NCBI GenBank assembly: GCA_963575745.1
Contig: CAUYUJ010002703.1
Location: 469,267-533,266 of the forward strand
DNA from: Prorocentrum cordatum
Taxonomy: Eukaryota; Sar; Dinophyceae; Prorocentrales; Prorocentraceae
Length of the DNA stretch: 64,000 nucleotides
Direction: 5' to 3'
The notes beneath the pieces are model-generated. The model was given only the letters and a program-made list of their open reading frames with translations, did not search any database and had not been told where the DNA came from. The position numbers and the translations under genes are program-made. Position 1 is the stretch's first letter. The number at the start of each line of letters is the position of its first letter. Below, one piece after another: positions 23,601-33,890 of the stretch.

Positions 23601-24714
23601 CCGCGGTCCACGGCGCGCGCTCGGGGAAGGGAGGAAGGCCATCGAGCTCCTGCAACCACCCCTCTCCCAGCGCCGGCGCCGCTTGCCGCTGCCAGAGCCC
23701 GCGCCACGGCCCCTCGAAGAACCGCAGCTGCGCCGCGGCCCCCCCTCGCAGGGCGAGCACCCACGACCTCTGCCCTACGGCCCTTTCCGGCGATGCTGGG
23801 GCCCCAGCCGGCGGCTCTGGAACCATGTCGGCCTCGAGCAGGCCGCCGCCGCGGATCCAGCGGTACAGCCGGCCCTGCCCATTAGCGAAAGCGTTCTGCA
23901 CCCACTCGCGCCAGGCGCAGCGCCGCCTCGCCTTCGCGTCGTCCCTCGCGGCCTGCCACGTCGCCTCCGCGCGGTCCAACAAGGCCTGCGGCAGCGGCAC
24001 GGCCTCCTGCAGACCCGCCAGGTGGGAAGACCACTCGGGGTGCCCAGCGTCCGCGGCCCGAAGGGCCAGGAGGGTCGCCTGGGCCACGCGCCTGGAGGGC
24101 GCCGTCGGGCGGCTCTGAGCATGCCGGAGGCCTCGGAGGCGCCGGAGCCGCAGCAGCGCCGCATCAGCGGCGGCGTCCGCAGCCTCCCCATTCCCGCCGG
24201 CTGCCGGAGGCCGCTCGGCCCGTCTCGCGGCGGCCGCGTGCGGCCGCGCCGGAGCAGCTGGCCGACCCTGCCGCGCGGCAAGCCACGTGCGCATGGCCAA
24301 GCTGAGGCTCGCCCAAGCCGCCTCGAGGTCGCCGCCGAGGAGCGCCTGCTGGAAGCCCGCCTCGTACGCCGCGACCACCGCCGCCGTGGTGTCTCGCGCG
24401 GTCGAACGTGTCGGGCACACGGCTCGTGCCTCGTACGCCGCACGTGCCAGCACACGCGCGAAGCGCGGGTCGAACGGGTCGGGTACACGGCCGGCGCCGT
24501 CCAACACAATGGGAGCCCACGGCCCAGAGGTCCGACGCGCCAGAACCCTTGGAGCGGGCGGTCTTGAGCTGACCTCGGCCTCCGGGGGCCCTCGCTGGAC
24601 CTCGGGGCCGCCCACAAGCGACTCGCGCCGGAACACCGGCCCCCAGGGGAAGTGGTCCAGACCTCCAGGGCCCGCGCATCGAACAGAAATGGAGGCGGGA
24701 CGGGAAATCACCAA
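20659..24714 (-). CDS. non-LTR-type retroelement reverse transcriptase with RNase H
   Basis: A single intact 1,351-aa frame. RT core: LLLLPKPGG at 430-438 and DRRPIWLLP at 447-455; motif A ALDWRKAYDGVD at 509-520; motif B CGLLPGCPLAVFIL at 565-578; catalytic IYVDDF at 600-605. A CCHC-type finger follows (C933, C936, H945, C950, in a CPHC...HRFWDC setting). The RNase H domain at about 1,022-1,165 has D1027 (TDGA), E1070 (QRAEL), D1090 (TDSKYV), H1136 (VKGH) and D1159 (GNAAAD), a full active site. No gag or integrase is seen, and no apurinic-type endonuclease is found in the frame, whose first 380 residues are Ala/Arg-rich and unassigned. RT-then-RNase H order without integrase fits a LINE-like element. 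The lack of stops suggests a young copy. Start choice is uncertain; an in-frame ATG is used. Confidence 0.9.
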   Translation of the reverse strand: MVISRPASISVRCAGPGGLDHFPWGPVFRRESLVGGPEVQRGPPEAEVSSRPPAPRVLARRTSGPWAPIVLDGAGRVPDPFDPRFARVLARAAYEARAVCPTRSTARDTTAAVVAAYEAGFQQALLGGDLEAAWASLSLAMRTWLAARQGRPAAPARPHAAAARRAERPPAAGGNGEAADAAADAALLRLRRLRGLRHAQSRPTAPSRRVAQATLLALRAADAGHPEWSSHLAGLQEAVPLPQALLDRAEATWQAARDDAKARRRCAWREWVQNAFANGQGRLYRWIRGGGLLEADMVPEPPAGAPASPERAVGQRSWVLALRGGAAAQLRFFEGPWRGLWQRQAAPALGEGWLQELDGLPPFPERAPWTAAAVEALLRMMPKRKKPGLDAWTISELRLLPEVFHTWIAEFFEEVEARGAWPSELVEAEGLLLLPKPGGSADSPLDRRPIWLLPILYRLWSAGRAQVFARWRLQWAGEDVRLGAEELAWEQALELEAAEALSECVAGAALDWRKAYDGVDLASLPGILARAGVPAWIVEPAMGAYRARRRLRVGRATGEAWLPSCGLLPGCPLAVFILSVLTWPWTCKVGRVDSRLRRRIYVDDFTLWLRVALADAADAADAVVGALRVTADFESAMGWRLNWGKSRQFANGGALRRWLAEQTPLLASRPGFRDLGVAAGAGPARRCAVEKARVRVATGRFARIGRLPVAFGHRCLLGAAAGTAAGLYGAACGRPPARELAALRTAARHAACRSGLRASAEIVFGVLSPSWRLDPLAVVTLAPLWQAAKAMRRGRFPAALWREAAGAAAAGHGRGFGPLAAAARSLAELQLGADIEAWAGVPEAPAGWRPAERGLQATRRVLLEAWARREARELAGRRAMFGHVAAGVDRWATRRVLRQGRLAADAAGALRTVLSGNVVTESVASKWGRPAGCPHCGAPLEDAKHRFWDCPRWDSARHAAFATTGLTPAAARACLPPEVALTGVLPRDARLAALADQAAWPLPPPALPSLAAAAAGAAGQRTRAWTDGACVHPADPLLARAGWGARAEHPAGALERGGPVDGEQTAQRAELSAALRALGLAGGPVEVVTDSKYVSNGVAALRGWATPMEWSHADLWDRLAPYCRADWLRARWVKGHLDEAEALGRGLPHEDHAGNAAADRLAGAAARARLPAPALLQQRERQLQALEGVQRALAAVELAALKANHDCTAPGGPRVRRRWTTVRRSAGRRRAAAAGGGPPQPAAPRAPQPLRHPKPQPAAEAAQALFGGRSWRAHAASQGPGWVACLQCGCTAPRWGALAARPCAGWAPALPPRVGALLLLPPARAGGDEGAWRAALRARQAARAGAPEAPS

Positions 24715-24985
24715 GAGCAGTCAATCCACAGCTGATGCGCACTCAGATCGCAGCAGACGCACTCGAGATTCGCAACGGATTCAAGATACTCCCCCACTTG
24801 GCCCACGGATGACTCGCACATGATTCGCATTTGGCTCGGACGCGAGCATTCTTCCACAATGGACAAATCTCACAAGCCCAATCAGGTCCTAGACAGCAGC
24901 GCATGGAAGTTCGCACCAACGCCGCCACCGCCAGCTCTCCCTCCATCTACCCCGTCCCCCTGGGTCTGGAAGGGTCGGCGGCGGT
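24715..24985. other. region upstream of the RT ORF
   Basis: Short GATTCGCA/GACTCGCA-like direct repeats occur at 24,755-24,840. No spliced-leader relic or promoter-like sequence is seen. Confidence 0.4.
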
Positions 24986-24989
24986 TCGT

Positions 24990-26020
24990 TGGAGCATCCA
25001 AGATGGCCCAAGATGGCTCCAAGATGGCGCACAATACATCAAGATGGCTCAAGATGGCTTAAACGATGCTCCACGAGGCTCCACCAAGGCCGCTCCAAGA
25101 CAGGTCCAAGTGGCCACGGACCCCATCCAGGAAACCTCCCAGAGGCTAAAGTCCTCCCCATACCTAAAGAAAACCAATGAATTTGGCCGTCTCGCCTGTT
25201 CGCTTCCGACTGGATTTGGAAGCCTGAAGATGGCTCCAAGAGGGCCCCACGAAAGCCCAGGAGGGCTCTAAGACGGCCCTAAGAGCGCCCCAGAGCTCTC
25301 CAAGAACGTCCCAACAGGCGTCTCGGCGGGGTGCGCGTTAGCCCCCTTCCCCTCAAGAATCTAGACACTTAGGTGTGTAAAGGTACATCTATCCGCCACC
25401 GTGCCGCTGGGCACGGAGTGGGCGTGTCCTTAGGTCCTTTGCCCAATCGATTGGGCAAAGGACCCAAGGGATTGCAATCCCCTGAGCCTCGGTCCTCGAC
25501 CCGAAAGGTTCTCAAGGGGACCGGGCCCCAAAGGCTGATATCTTCCGGGGCTGAACGATCGCTCTAAGACGCTCAACATGGCCCGCAGACGGCCCAAGAG
25601 GCCTTCAGCACGCCCCAAGAAGCCTCCAAGAGGCCTTCCAAGAGGGCCTCAGATGCAAAATCCCATTGATTTTCAAATGCTTGTTGGAGGCCCCAAAGAT
25701 TGCCCCAACACGGCCCAAGAGGCCTCCATGAGGGCCCCATTACGGCCCAAGAGGCTACAAGACGGCCAAAGATGCGCCCAAGACAGGCCAAGCGGCCCCA
25801 AAGACGGCTCCAAGAGGGGGCCCAGATGGAGAGCCCGAGCGGACATTTCGAGCCCTCGGTCCCGAGGGGAGCCCAGTAGGCCCTCCAGAGGCCCTCAAGA
25901 GGTCCTCACGAGATTCCCAAGAGGCCCCAAGAGGCCCCCAGGAGGCCCCCAAGAGGCTCCCAAGAGGATCCAAAACTGTCCCCAAGAGACCCCCGAGAGC
26001 GCTCCGAAGAGACCCCAAGC
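24990..26020 (-). repeat. dodecamer repeat (CCAAGAGGGCCC), minus orientation
   Basis: Irregular units of 11-12 bp such as CCAAGAGGCC, CCAAGACGGCCC and CCAAGATGGC fill the stretch except for a non-repetitive patch at about 25,330-25,560, which includes an inverted word CCAATCGATTGG. This is the reverse complement of the GGGCC(C/G)TCTTGG repeats downstream. Confidence 0.8.
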
Positions 26021-26079
26021 AACATCCCTGAGAACTCTGACCCACAATCCAAGCACGGTGGCGGGATTCGTTAGGCCGG

Positions 26080-27005
26080 CACGGCACGGAAACGGAGAGA
26101 GCGCCTGAGGAACTGGCCCGAGAGGGCTCATGGCACCCTGCGCTTTTGGGAGCCTAGGTGTGAAGAGCTTGTTACGTCGCCGCTATCCGTTGGGAGCCCT
26201 GGTGTTCAGAGACATTTACGTTGCCGCTCGCTCTTGGGAGCCTTGGCGTGACGAGCTTTGTACGTCACCGCGCCGTGGGGAGCCTTGGTGTCAAGAGCTT
26301 GTTACGTCACCGCTCGCCGATGGGAGCCATGGTGTTCTTGACCGTCTCTTGGGCCTCGTCGGGGTTTTCTGGGGGCCCTTTTGGAGCCCCTCGGGAGCCC
26401 TTTTGGAGCCATGTTGGGCCGTCTTGGGGCCCTTTTGGGCCGTCTAGGGGCGTCTCGGAAACCTTTGGCCGCCTTGGGGCTCTCTTCGGGGCCTCTTGCG
26501 GCCCTCTTGGGATCCTCTTTGGGCCTCTTGAGGCTCTTTCGGGGCCCTCTTGGGACTCTCTTGGGGCCGTCTTGGGGCCATCTGGAGCTGTTTGGGGGCC
26601 CTCTTGGCTCTTGGGCCGTCTGGGAGCCCTCTTGAACAGTTTTCGGCTCCTTTGGGGGGCCTCTGGGGCCGTCTTGGGACGAGCTCTGGGGCCTCGTGGG
26701 CCGCGTTTGGTCCGTCTGTGCCCGAAAAGGCGAGGACCCGAACAACGGAAATCAACATGTTTGGCTTCCTGAGGCCCTCTCGAGGGCGGGCCTCTGGAAC
26801 TGTCTCGAGGCTCTCTTGGACCGTCTGGAGGCCACTGAGACTCTCTTGGGGCAGTCTTTGGGTCGTTTTAGTGCCCTCTTGGGCCGTCTTGGGGCCCTTG
26901 ATCCGCTTCACTCGGCAAAATACGCGGGAACGGGCAGTGGAAGGCGCCCGCGAGCCGCTTCACTCAAACAAAAAACGAAGGAAACGGCCCCCAGGCGGCC
27001 ATTAG
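26080..27005 (+). repeat. composite repeat block 1: 44-bp units + dodecamer array + conserved tail
   Basis: Five 44-bp units start GGGAGCC at 26,148, 26,192, 26,236, 26,278 and 26,322 and contain TTACGTC(A/G)CCGC. They pass into an array of GGGCC(C/G)TCTTGG-type dodecamers (to about 26,890) and a tail with GCCGCTTCACTC and CGGCCCCCAGGCGGCCATTA. The same order recurs at 36.6, 38.2-39.1, 44.6, 45.4 and 46.4 kb. Frames of 100-230 aa here are repeat translations. Confidence 0.85.
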
Positions 27006-27600
27006 ATGCCCTGATCGCTTTTCGTGTCACCGACCGCTCTTGTATGTGGCGTCCCTGGGCCTTCTCCGGGGTCCTGTTGGAATCTGTCGGAGCCCTTGCA
27101 GACGAAGCAGGAGTTGGGGAGAATGAGTGCCAGAGCAGCTCGCGACCCTGGAAAAACGGAGGTCGAAGAAGAAAGGATGTGAACATACTCCGAGACGCCT
27201 CAAGAAGTGCTCCGACGCCCCGTTCGATACTTGGCGGCGCGCACAAAGGGGGCTTCTTAGAAGGCAGTTGCCTCTTAGAAGGCGCCAGCCGCCCTTCTAC
27301 GAAGCCAGGGGCGCGCCGCTTCTTAGAAGCACCCCAGCAGCTTCTCAGAAGCACAGAACTGTTTCTGAGAAGCAAGCCACCTGCTTTTTAGGAAGCACGC
27401 CAGGAACAGCTTCTAAGAAGCAGCCACAAGCTTCTTAGAGGAGGCGCCCGCGCCTTCTAAGAAGGGGGGGTGCTTCTAAGAAACCTTCCCCCCTCCCCCT
27501 ACCCCCCTCTGCGCGTGGCCGGGATACTGCGAGACACCTCCAGAAGTACTCCGACGGCCCGTGAGAACCTAAGTGTGAAAAGCTTCGTACGTCACTGCGG
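27006..27600. repeat. CTTCTTAGAAG palindrome cluster and spacer
   Basis: From about 27,250 to 27,485 CTTCTTAGAAG, CTTCTAAGAAG and CTTCTCAGAAGC palindromes recur, separated by GC-rich spacers. Before it lies unique sequence; after it, part of a 44-bp unit (AGCTTCGTACGTCACTGCGG at 27,581-27,600) marks the last satellite before element A. Confidence 0.7.
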
Positions 27601-27644
27601 AGCACCCAGAGTGGCGGTGGCTGCTGCACTCCCGCCGAGTCCCT

Positions 27645-28886
27645 GTGGTTGCACCACCAGAAGCAACGGCGGGAACCTGCGGTGTTGCTCAGCCTGCTGC
27701 CGACAAGTCCGGCGGAGCTTCTCAGCCTGCGGACGAGAGGCCTCCGTGCGCAGGGGTGGGAGATGCCAACGCGTTGGTGTGGGTTTGTTGGGATTGCCTC
27801 AATGACCTGTGCGCCAAGAAACCGAAGATGCCGTTAAACGCCCTGGTCAACGACAACTGGATCGGCCGGGAGCTCATGCTCGTCCGCAACGCTTCGAAAG
27901 CTACTAAGATGCTGGCGTCCCTTGGCCGATGCTGTTGGAAGCAAGTCCGCCTCGGCAAGGGCGCCCCGGATGTCCAGCAGAAAGGCATCTCGGGCAACAC
28001 TATCCTCTTCGCCCAGCCCACGGCGCAAATCCCGACCATGGAGCTGCCCCCGGAGCAGGGCGCGCTTGTGGACTCTCTGAACATCGTTTTCTCGGGCGCC
28101 GCGCACAAACTCCACAAGGCGTACTGGGCAACAGTCAAGCGCGGCGAGTATATGCAGATCGTGAGGGAGCGCAAGCAGCAGTGCGCAACCTTTTCCGAGG
28201 TATCCGTCCGGGAGGATGTTGCCCCGACACGGCTGCCGGAGGACGGCGTGCCAGACCACGTCCAAGCCTGTCTGCAACCAGTGGACGGTGTGGACAAAGC
28301 CCCGGTACGTCTGTTGGGGCCAGCATCCAGGGCGCCGGAAGTGGGCAGAGACGACGAGGCGGGAGACGAGTCTGACGAGGAGACAGAGACAGACAAAGAC
28401 GGAGAAGCAGCAGAACAGCCTGACATGGCCTACCTGCATGAAAATTTGGCAGAGGTCACAGTTGCAGTGGATCCAGTGCATGACATCGCTCCAGTCCGAA
28501 TGATGCAAGCGCTGCAAGGCACGCTGGTGGCGCTGCAGGAGCAGGCAGCACGCATCGCCAAGAACGAGGTGACACCGACAGTGGCAGACAGCAGCGGTGC
28601 TCTTCAGCCTGTTGCCGACGAGGGCGGCAGGCATACGATGCGCAGCATGGTTCTCGATGTACAGAGTGCTGCTCGTTCGTTCGACGAGCGAGCGCAGGTG
28701 GTGCTGGAGAAAGCGCAAGCAGGAGCAGACGCGTGCAGAGCTGTGGGCCCGCACTCCTTATCGGTGCCTACGCAGAAACCCTTGAGTTCTTTCGACAGCA
28801 GGTCTTGGCCGGCGTGCTACACAGAGTTCTGGTTCGGGGACGGCGCGCCGAACCTCGAGCGGGAGCGGCCCATGCTGTTCGAACAG
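27645..28886 (+). CDS. Helitron Rep-helicase, N-terminal exon
   Basis: Starts at an ATG near the 5' end of the element. Residues 46-80 read WVCWDCLNDLC...LALVNDNWIG-like, with two CxxC-type cysteine pairs, resembling the DUF6570-like N-terminal zinc segment found in many Helitron proteins. An acidic stretch follows at about 240-265 and a conserved-looking helical segment after it. The frame stays open beyond 28,886 only because the following minisatellite has a 33-bp unit; the protein pattern ends at FEQ and resumes after 29,403. Three copies of the GAxQP motif lie here (27,681, 27,714, 28,595). Confidence 0.7.
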
Positions 28887-29403
28887 GTCTTCCCCAGGAA
28901 TACTACTTATGCTACCAGTGTTGATAGTGGAGTCGATCCATTGATAGCAGTGTGTCGTTTGGACCTACATGTGTTGATAGCAGTGTCTCGTGGAGGCCTA
29001 CATCCATTGATCGCAGTGTCTTGTTTGTACCTACGTGCGTTGATAGCAGTGTCTCGTTTGGACCTACATGTGTTGATAACAGTGTCTCGTTTGGATCTAC
29101 ACCCACTGATACCACTGTCTCGTTTGGACTTACATGTGTCGATAGCAGTGTCTCGTTTGGACCTACACATGTTGATAGCAGTGTCTCGTTTGGACCTATA
29201 TCTATTGATAGCATTGTTCCGTTTGGACCTACATGTGTTGATAGCAGTGCCCCGTTTGGACGTACATGCGTTGATCGCAGTGTCTCGTTTGGACCTACAT
29301 GTGTTGATAGCAGTGTCTCGTTTGGACATACATCCGTTGAACGCAAAGTTGCGTTTGGACCTACATGTCTTCATAGCAGTGTCTCGTTTCTTCGTCCTTC
29401 GAG
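28887..29403 (+). other. probable 517-nt intron made of a 33-bp minisatellite
   Basis: Begins GTCTTCC after ...GAACAG and ends CCTTCGAG before GTCGCACGG, so it has GT-AG ends and an AGGTC direct repeat across both junctions. Removing it joins FEQ to VARRLINLEE and moves from reading frame 3 to frame 1 (517 = 3 x 172 + 1), exactly the shift needed. The interior is about 14 units of 33 bp (GTTGATAGCAGTGTCTCGTT plus TGGACCTACAT), read in frame as an 11-residue hydrophobic repeat. The direct repeat at the ends is typical of introner-type insertions. Splicing is inferred, not observed. Confidence 0.75.
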
Positions 29404-29987
29404 GTCGCACGGCGCCTCATCAACCTGGAGGAGCTCGAGTACTCTCTCGCGACCGACGAGGAGCCCTACGAGGCAGCTTGCCAGAGCCGCTTCAGCTCGC
29501 CAGAGCTGATTGCCGTCTTCGGCGACGTGATCCGCCGGCTGCGGCTCTTGAAAGGCACTCGGGCGGCGATTGGCAGGAAAGGCTTCGGCACTGACCTCCA
29601 GATCCTGTCAGAGGCGTCGGCGGAGGATTTCATGGAGGCGCTGAACATCGCTAAGCCGGCCGACTGCATCGGCTCCGCCATTTCACGCCCGGGCATGCCT
29701 GCCAAGGTCAAGACTGCCCTCAGGACGTTGCTACTTAGCACTTCCGATGTCCCTGGCACGGAGGGGCGGAAAACCGCACTCCGCTTCGACGGGCACGGCA
29801 ACAACCTCAAGTTCGGCGCGGCCAGCTTCTTCGTCACACCGAACTTCGCAGACACGTACAGCCCGTTGGTCCTCCAACTCCACGAAGGGCCCGGAAAGCG
29901 GAGCCACTTAGACATTCGCGGGGGCGCGGTTGGCGCGGTGGCCAGAGCCGGCGGCGCTTCTCAGCCTGCTGGCCCTGACCTGCGGAG
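29404..29987 (+). CDS. Helitron Rep-helicase, exon 2 up to first frameshift
   Basis: Continues the Rep protein in frame 1 (RRLINLEELEYSL..., GTEGRKTALRF, FVTPNFADTYSPL). FFVTPNFADTYSP resembles the conserved FxTxxxxPxW-like strand near the start of the Helitron Rep domain. A GAxQP motif with extended GPDLR follows (29,953). Coding sense then shifts by one base between about 29,983 and 29,997, where frame 3 takes over with [18 protein letters not shown]. Confidence 0.7.
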
Positions 29988-29989
29988 TC

Positions 29990-32900
29990 CAGCTCCGACC
30001 ATGCCTTCTCTGGAGCGATGCACCAGATAGTGGCAGCAGACCCGCGGGCGCAGGCCAAGTTCTTCCTGTTGATGACGGAGCTTCACTACCGCTACATCAT
30101 CGGCTTAGAGCGCCTGTTTGTTGGCCGCACAACGCTAGCCCGACAGGCGGTGGCAACGGAGGACGACGTGGCAGCTTCTCTGCAGCCGTGCGTGGCCCCA
30201 GGCACCACTGATGTGCAAGCGCCTTTCGACGCACAGGGTCGGGGCTTCACGCGCGGCCACGGCAAAGGCCACAGCGTCATCGGGCCTACGATGGCGTGGC
30301 TGCGGTCGGCAGTGGTCGGAGGCCTGCGCACCGCCGCTCGGGAGCTGCGAACTGCGCTTCTTTCCACCGCGGAGACCGTGCAGTACGAAGCTGCCAACGA
30401 GCCCGCACGGCAGCTGGGGCTTCCTGACGTCGCGCCAGAGCCTTTCACAGCCAGGCAGCAACGACAGAGCCGCATGGACGGAGGGGAAGAGGAGGACGGC
30501 ACCCTGCGCGACGAGGTGCCTCTAGGCCCGCCGGTGGAGCAGCCGCACCTGGTGGAGGTGCGAGCGCGGGCAGCCGCAGAGAACCGGATGCCTGCAATCG
30601 GCGCTGCAGCGTACCGGGGCCTCCCGCTCACAGGAGCCTTTCAGTCTACGTTTCCAAGCTACCGCCAACGAACTAGCTTCGGGCAGCTAGGTGGCGCTCC
30701 TCAGCCTGCCATGGCAGCCAGCCATGCTAGCCTCTTCCAGACGAACGAGGATGGAGCGATTCAGGAAGTCCTCAAGCCCGATGGCTCGCCGGCTTCGGTC
30801 GAGGAGATTACCGCAGATGCGGAGGCTTGGGCGGTAGCGTTTAGCCATGACTTCTTTTGCAACATCTGCTCCAACCACGAGCACGACTGCACCGAGACGT
30901 GCGTCAAGTACGTCAAGAAGAAGCTCGAGGCCAAAGAGAGTCTGCGCTCGAACAGAACCCCGTCGTGCCGCTTCTGGTTCTTTCGCATCCAGCAGCTATG
31001 TCTAGCAGGCCGCACCAAGCGAGTGCGTCGGCGCGGCAAGCCTTTGGTCCGGACTCCGTTCATCGACTTCTCTGATGACCGCAACCAGCGGTGCCGCTGC
31101 CAGGTCAAACGCGACCAGCCGTTCAGGAGCTCCAGCAACGACGTCTCTCAAGTGACCAGCCGGTGCAACGTGGATTTCCAGTTCTTGATGTGCGCGCCTG
31201 ACGAGTCTGCCGAGGCAGCAAAAGTGCTTCAGCCTGGTGGTGCTCCTCAGCCTGCCCAGGACGGGCTGCCTGCGGCCGCCCCAGTTCAGCTGGCCAAGCG
31301 CAGAAGGCTTACCAAGAAAACTGCCAGCATGAAGAACCCAGAGTCGGCAATCGCATTGCGCTCATCCAAACAACTCGGCGGCCGCAAAAAGTGGCTCTAC
31401 GGTTGTGGCTCCTTGCATACGACAGATGCATCTGTCGTGGAGAGCTTCCAAGCTGCTTTCCAGAAGGCTTTCTCAATGGACTTCTACATCACGAAGTACC
31501 AGGGCAAGATGATGGAGTCCATGACGCCGCTCTTCCAGTCTATGCTCACCGGCATGCAGCGTCTGGAGCAGCAGGAGAGGGACGAGAAGGAGGAGGAAGC
31601 CCGGAAGGTGCTCAGTGAGGGCGGCGCTGATGGCGAGGACCAGACGCTGGCCAAACGGGGCCGGACGCGCGAGGATCTCGCTCGCCGCGCTCGGCGGGTC
31701 TGTATCCGCCTGGCGTCGATGGCGAACCGGTGCTTCTGGCTCTCCACGACGGAGGTGGCCGTGCATATCCTCACAGGCGGCGACTGCCTCCAGTCGCACC
31801 ACAATGTGCGGCTCTTCACGAGACAACTACAGTGGGCCTGCCAGCAGTGCAAACGCTTGCTAAACCATGAAGGTTCGGGCGGGGAGACGCATAATGATCA
31901 GGTGCCAATACAAGCAGTCCGCATCCAGATCCCTGACGCCGACAACGAGGAGGAGGACGCAGCAGGTGACACCAGCGGTGCTCCTCAGCCTCCTGGAGAC
32001 ACTCCTGCTGGTGATGAGCAAGGTGGCGGTGCGGAGTGCGAGGACATGCACGTGTGCACCACCAGCACGAACACGGCCGACGACTACGCCCACAGAGGCC
32101 CTCGCCTGCAGACCATGCCGTACTACGTCTACAGGATGTACGTCCGGCGAGTCCTGAAGCCGAGCCGGGTCAAAGCTTCTGGACCGCGATTCTTCGCCTT
32201 CGAGAGCCACTACGTCTTGGCTCCGCGGTGCATGCAGGAGGTCCACTTGACGCGGAGTTCCGCCCCCACCATCGATGGCTTCCAGTGCCCGACCTGGGCG
32301 CAGGACCCCGAGCAGAACTCGCTCTTCAAGGCCCTCCTCTTCACGCCTTGGGCGTGCGAGTGTCCCCTCTCTTGTGGCTGCGTTACTCAGTACAGCCATA
32401 TGCTGAGGAACTGCGACTGCCCCGCCGTGCGCCCATACTCGTTCGAGCGGGCGTGGCGGCTTCGGTGCGCGGAGATCCACGTGTTGGCAGCGCGCGCAGA
32501 CTCCAGGAGCCGCCTGGCCCGCAAGAGGCTCGTGCTCGCGGACACGACCCTCTTCTCCGAGCTGAAAGAGCCCCGGGCGAACCTCGAGGAGGGCGAGCTG
32601 GTGCTCCTCAGCCTAGCGCACTTCGCAAGGTCCCAGCTGGCGCGGCGCATGCCAGCGGAGGCGGCACGGCGCATCCTCGCCTTCAGTGACCACCACTGCC
32701 GGTGGCACGAGGAACAGTGCACCCTGGCGGAGTTCTGCGCGCACGTGGCGCGAGACGTGCTGGCGCACGTGGACCTCGCGGCGGAGGCGCGGGTTAAGCC
32801 TCGGCCAGCAACGACTGCACACCTCGAGGCGGATGAAGACTCCGCGAGCGATGCCGAAGGGCTCAAGGGGCGAGTCCCGCTGGAGCTCGTTGACGTGGGT

Positions 32901-33179
32901 GGAGGCGGCGGCAGCGACGTAGAGGAAGACGTGGAGGACGCCGAGATTATCGAGATCTCCCGGTTTCCGCTGCGGGACCACGTCAGAGCAACCGAGCTGG
33001 CCCTACAGCAAGACCAACTGCAGCGCTTGGACCAGAAGGGCCGCCTCAGCTACGCCGATAAGCAGTTGAAGAACCTCGACCGAGCGTACAGCGGCATGCT
33101 GCAGCCCAGCTTTGCACTGCCAGCCAGCAGCGGCGCGCGGGAACATCAGGGCACGCGGCTGGACGAGACCTTTTTCTGA
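29990..33179 (+). CDS. Helitron Rep domain core and linker
   Basis: The main open part begins at ATG 30,018 (1,053 aa), but the protein clearly extends upstream. [11 protein letters not shown] at residues 77-86 is a possible counterpart of the HUH metal-binding motif, with an arginine where a histidine would be expected in an HxH reading. A Cys/His cluster follows ([15 protein letters not shown] at about 283-297, then SCRFWF). The two catalytic tyrosines are in YITKYQGK: Y490 and Y494, matching the YxxKYxxK signature. Next comes the conserved stretch [15 protein letters not shown]-like, [12 protein letters not shown] and [14 protein letters not shown]. The C-terminal half is a Cys-containing linker with an acidic patch at about 965-985. 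The frame ends at TGA 33,177 directly after a T5 run. Confidence 0.85.
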
Positions 33180-33890
33180 CATGCTCGCCCTACAGCGGCA
33201 AAGCATTGCGCTCCAAAAGAAGCAAGCGAGCCCGGATGGAGAGATCTTGCCCGATGCTGCGGACGACTGGCTCCCCAGCGGTGCTCCTCAGCCTGCTGCC
33301 GAGGACGCCCAACCAGAACTCGTTCCGCAGCTCTTGGCCATGCAGGGCCCGGCGGCTGTTGCGTGGAAGCTCGTCAATGATGCCCACTGCACGGAGGAGC
33401 AGATTGACGCGGTGGCGTTGTTTGCGTTGTCTCTGCAGAAACGTTTTGACGGCAGACCAGACAAGACAACGCATCTCCTCCCCGTGGCGTCCGCGACAGG
33501 CAACCACAGAGCGATCTGGCTCGGTGGAGGCGGTGTCGGCAAGACGCGCACCCTCTCCAAAGTGGTGGAGCCGATGGCCATCACTTACTTCGGCGAGCAG
33601 GGGTACCTCGGCAAGGCGCAGTCCAACCACGCCGCACACAACCTTGGCCCGCGCGGCAGGACCATGCATTCCTCCAATGGCCTGCTCATGTCGGATTCCA
33701 TGCAGACAGCCAGGCTGCGCTTGACGCCACAGACGCAGAAAAAGCTGGATCGCCTCACAGGCACACTCGGCGTCGACGTGATCGATGAGCTGGGTGCTGT
33801 GCCGGGGCCTTTGCTGCATGCAGATGCACTGCGCACGACCTACGGCAGGGCGTTGCGCTACAACCTGGACCCCACGAAGTACAGCGCCCG
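33172..33890 (+). CDS. Helitron Pif1-like helicase, N-terminal part
   Basis: Frame 1 takes over from the Rep frame at the T5 run (33,172-33,176), so one extra or missing T is enough to explain the break. Walker A is GGGGVGKT at residues 138-145 of the 268-aa frame and Walker B is VDVIDELGAV at 221-230 (DE at 225-226), as in Pif1 superfamily 1B helicases. ATP-driven 5'-3' unwinding would feed single strands to Rep. The frame ends at a TGA at 33,916, after the conserved part has shifted to frame 3. A GAPQPA motif lies at 33,280. Confidence 0.85.

Noticed and set aside
26081-27391. Plus-strand frames of 150-231 aa in the composite repeat
   Set aside because: They are Gly/Pro/Trp/Leu translations of dodecamer repeats, and similar frames recur in every block and on both strands.
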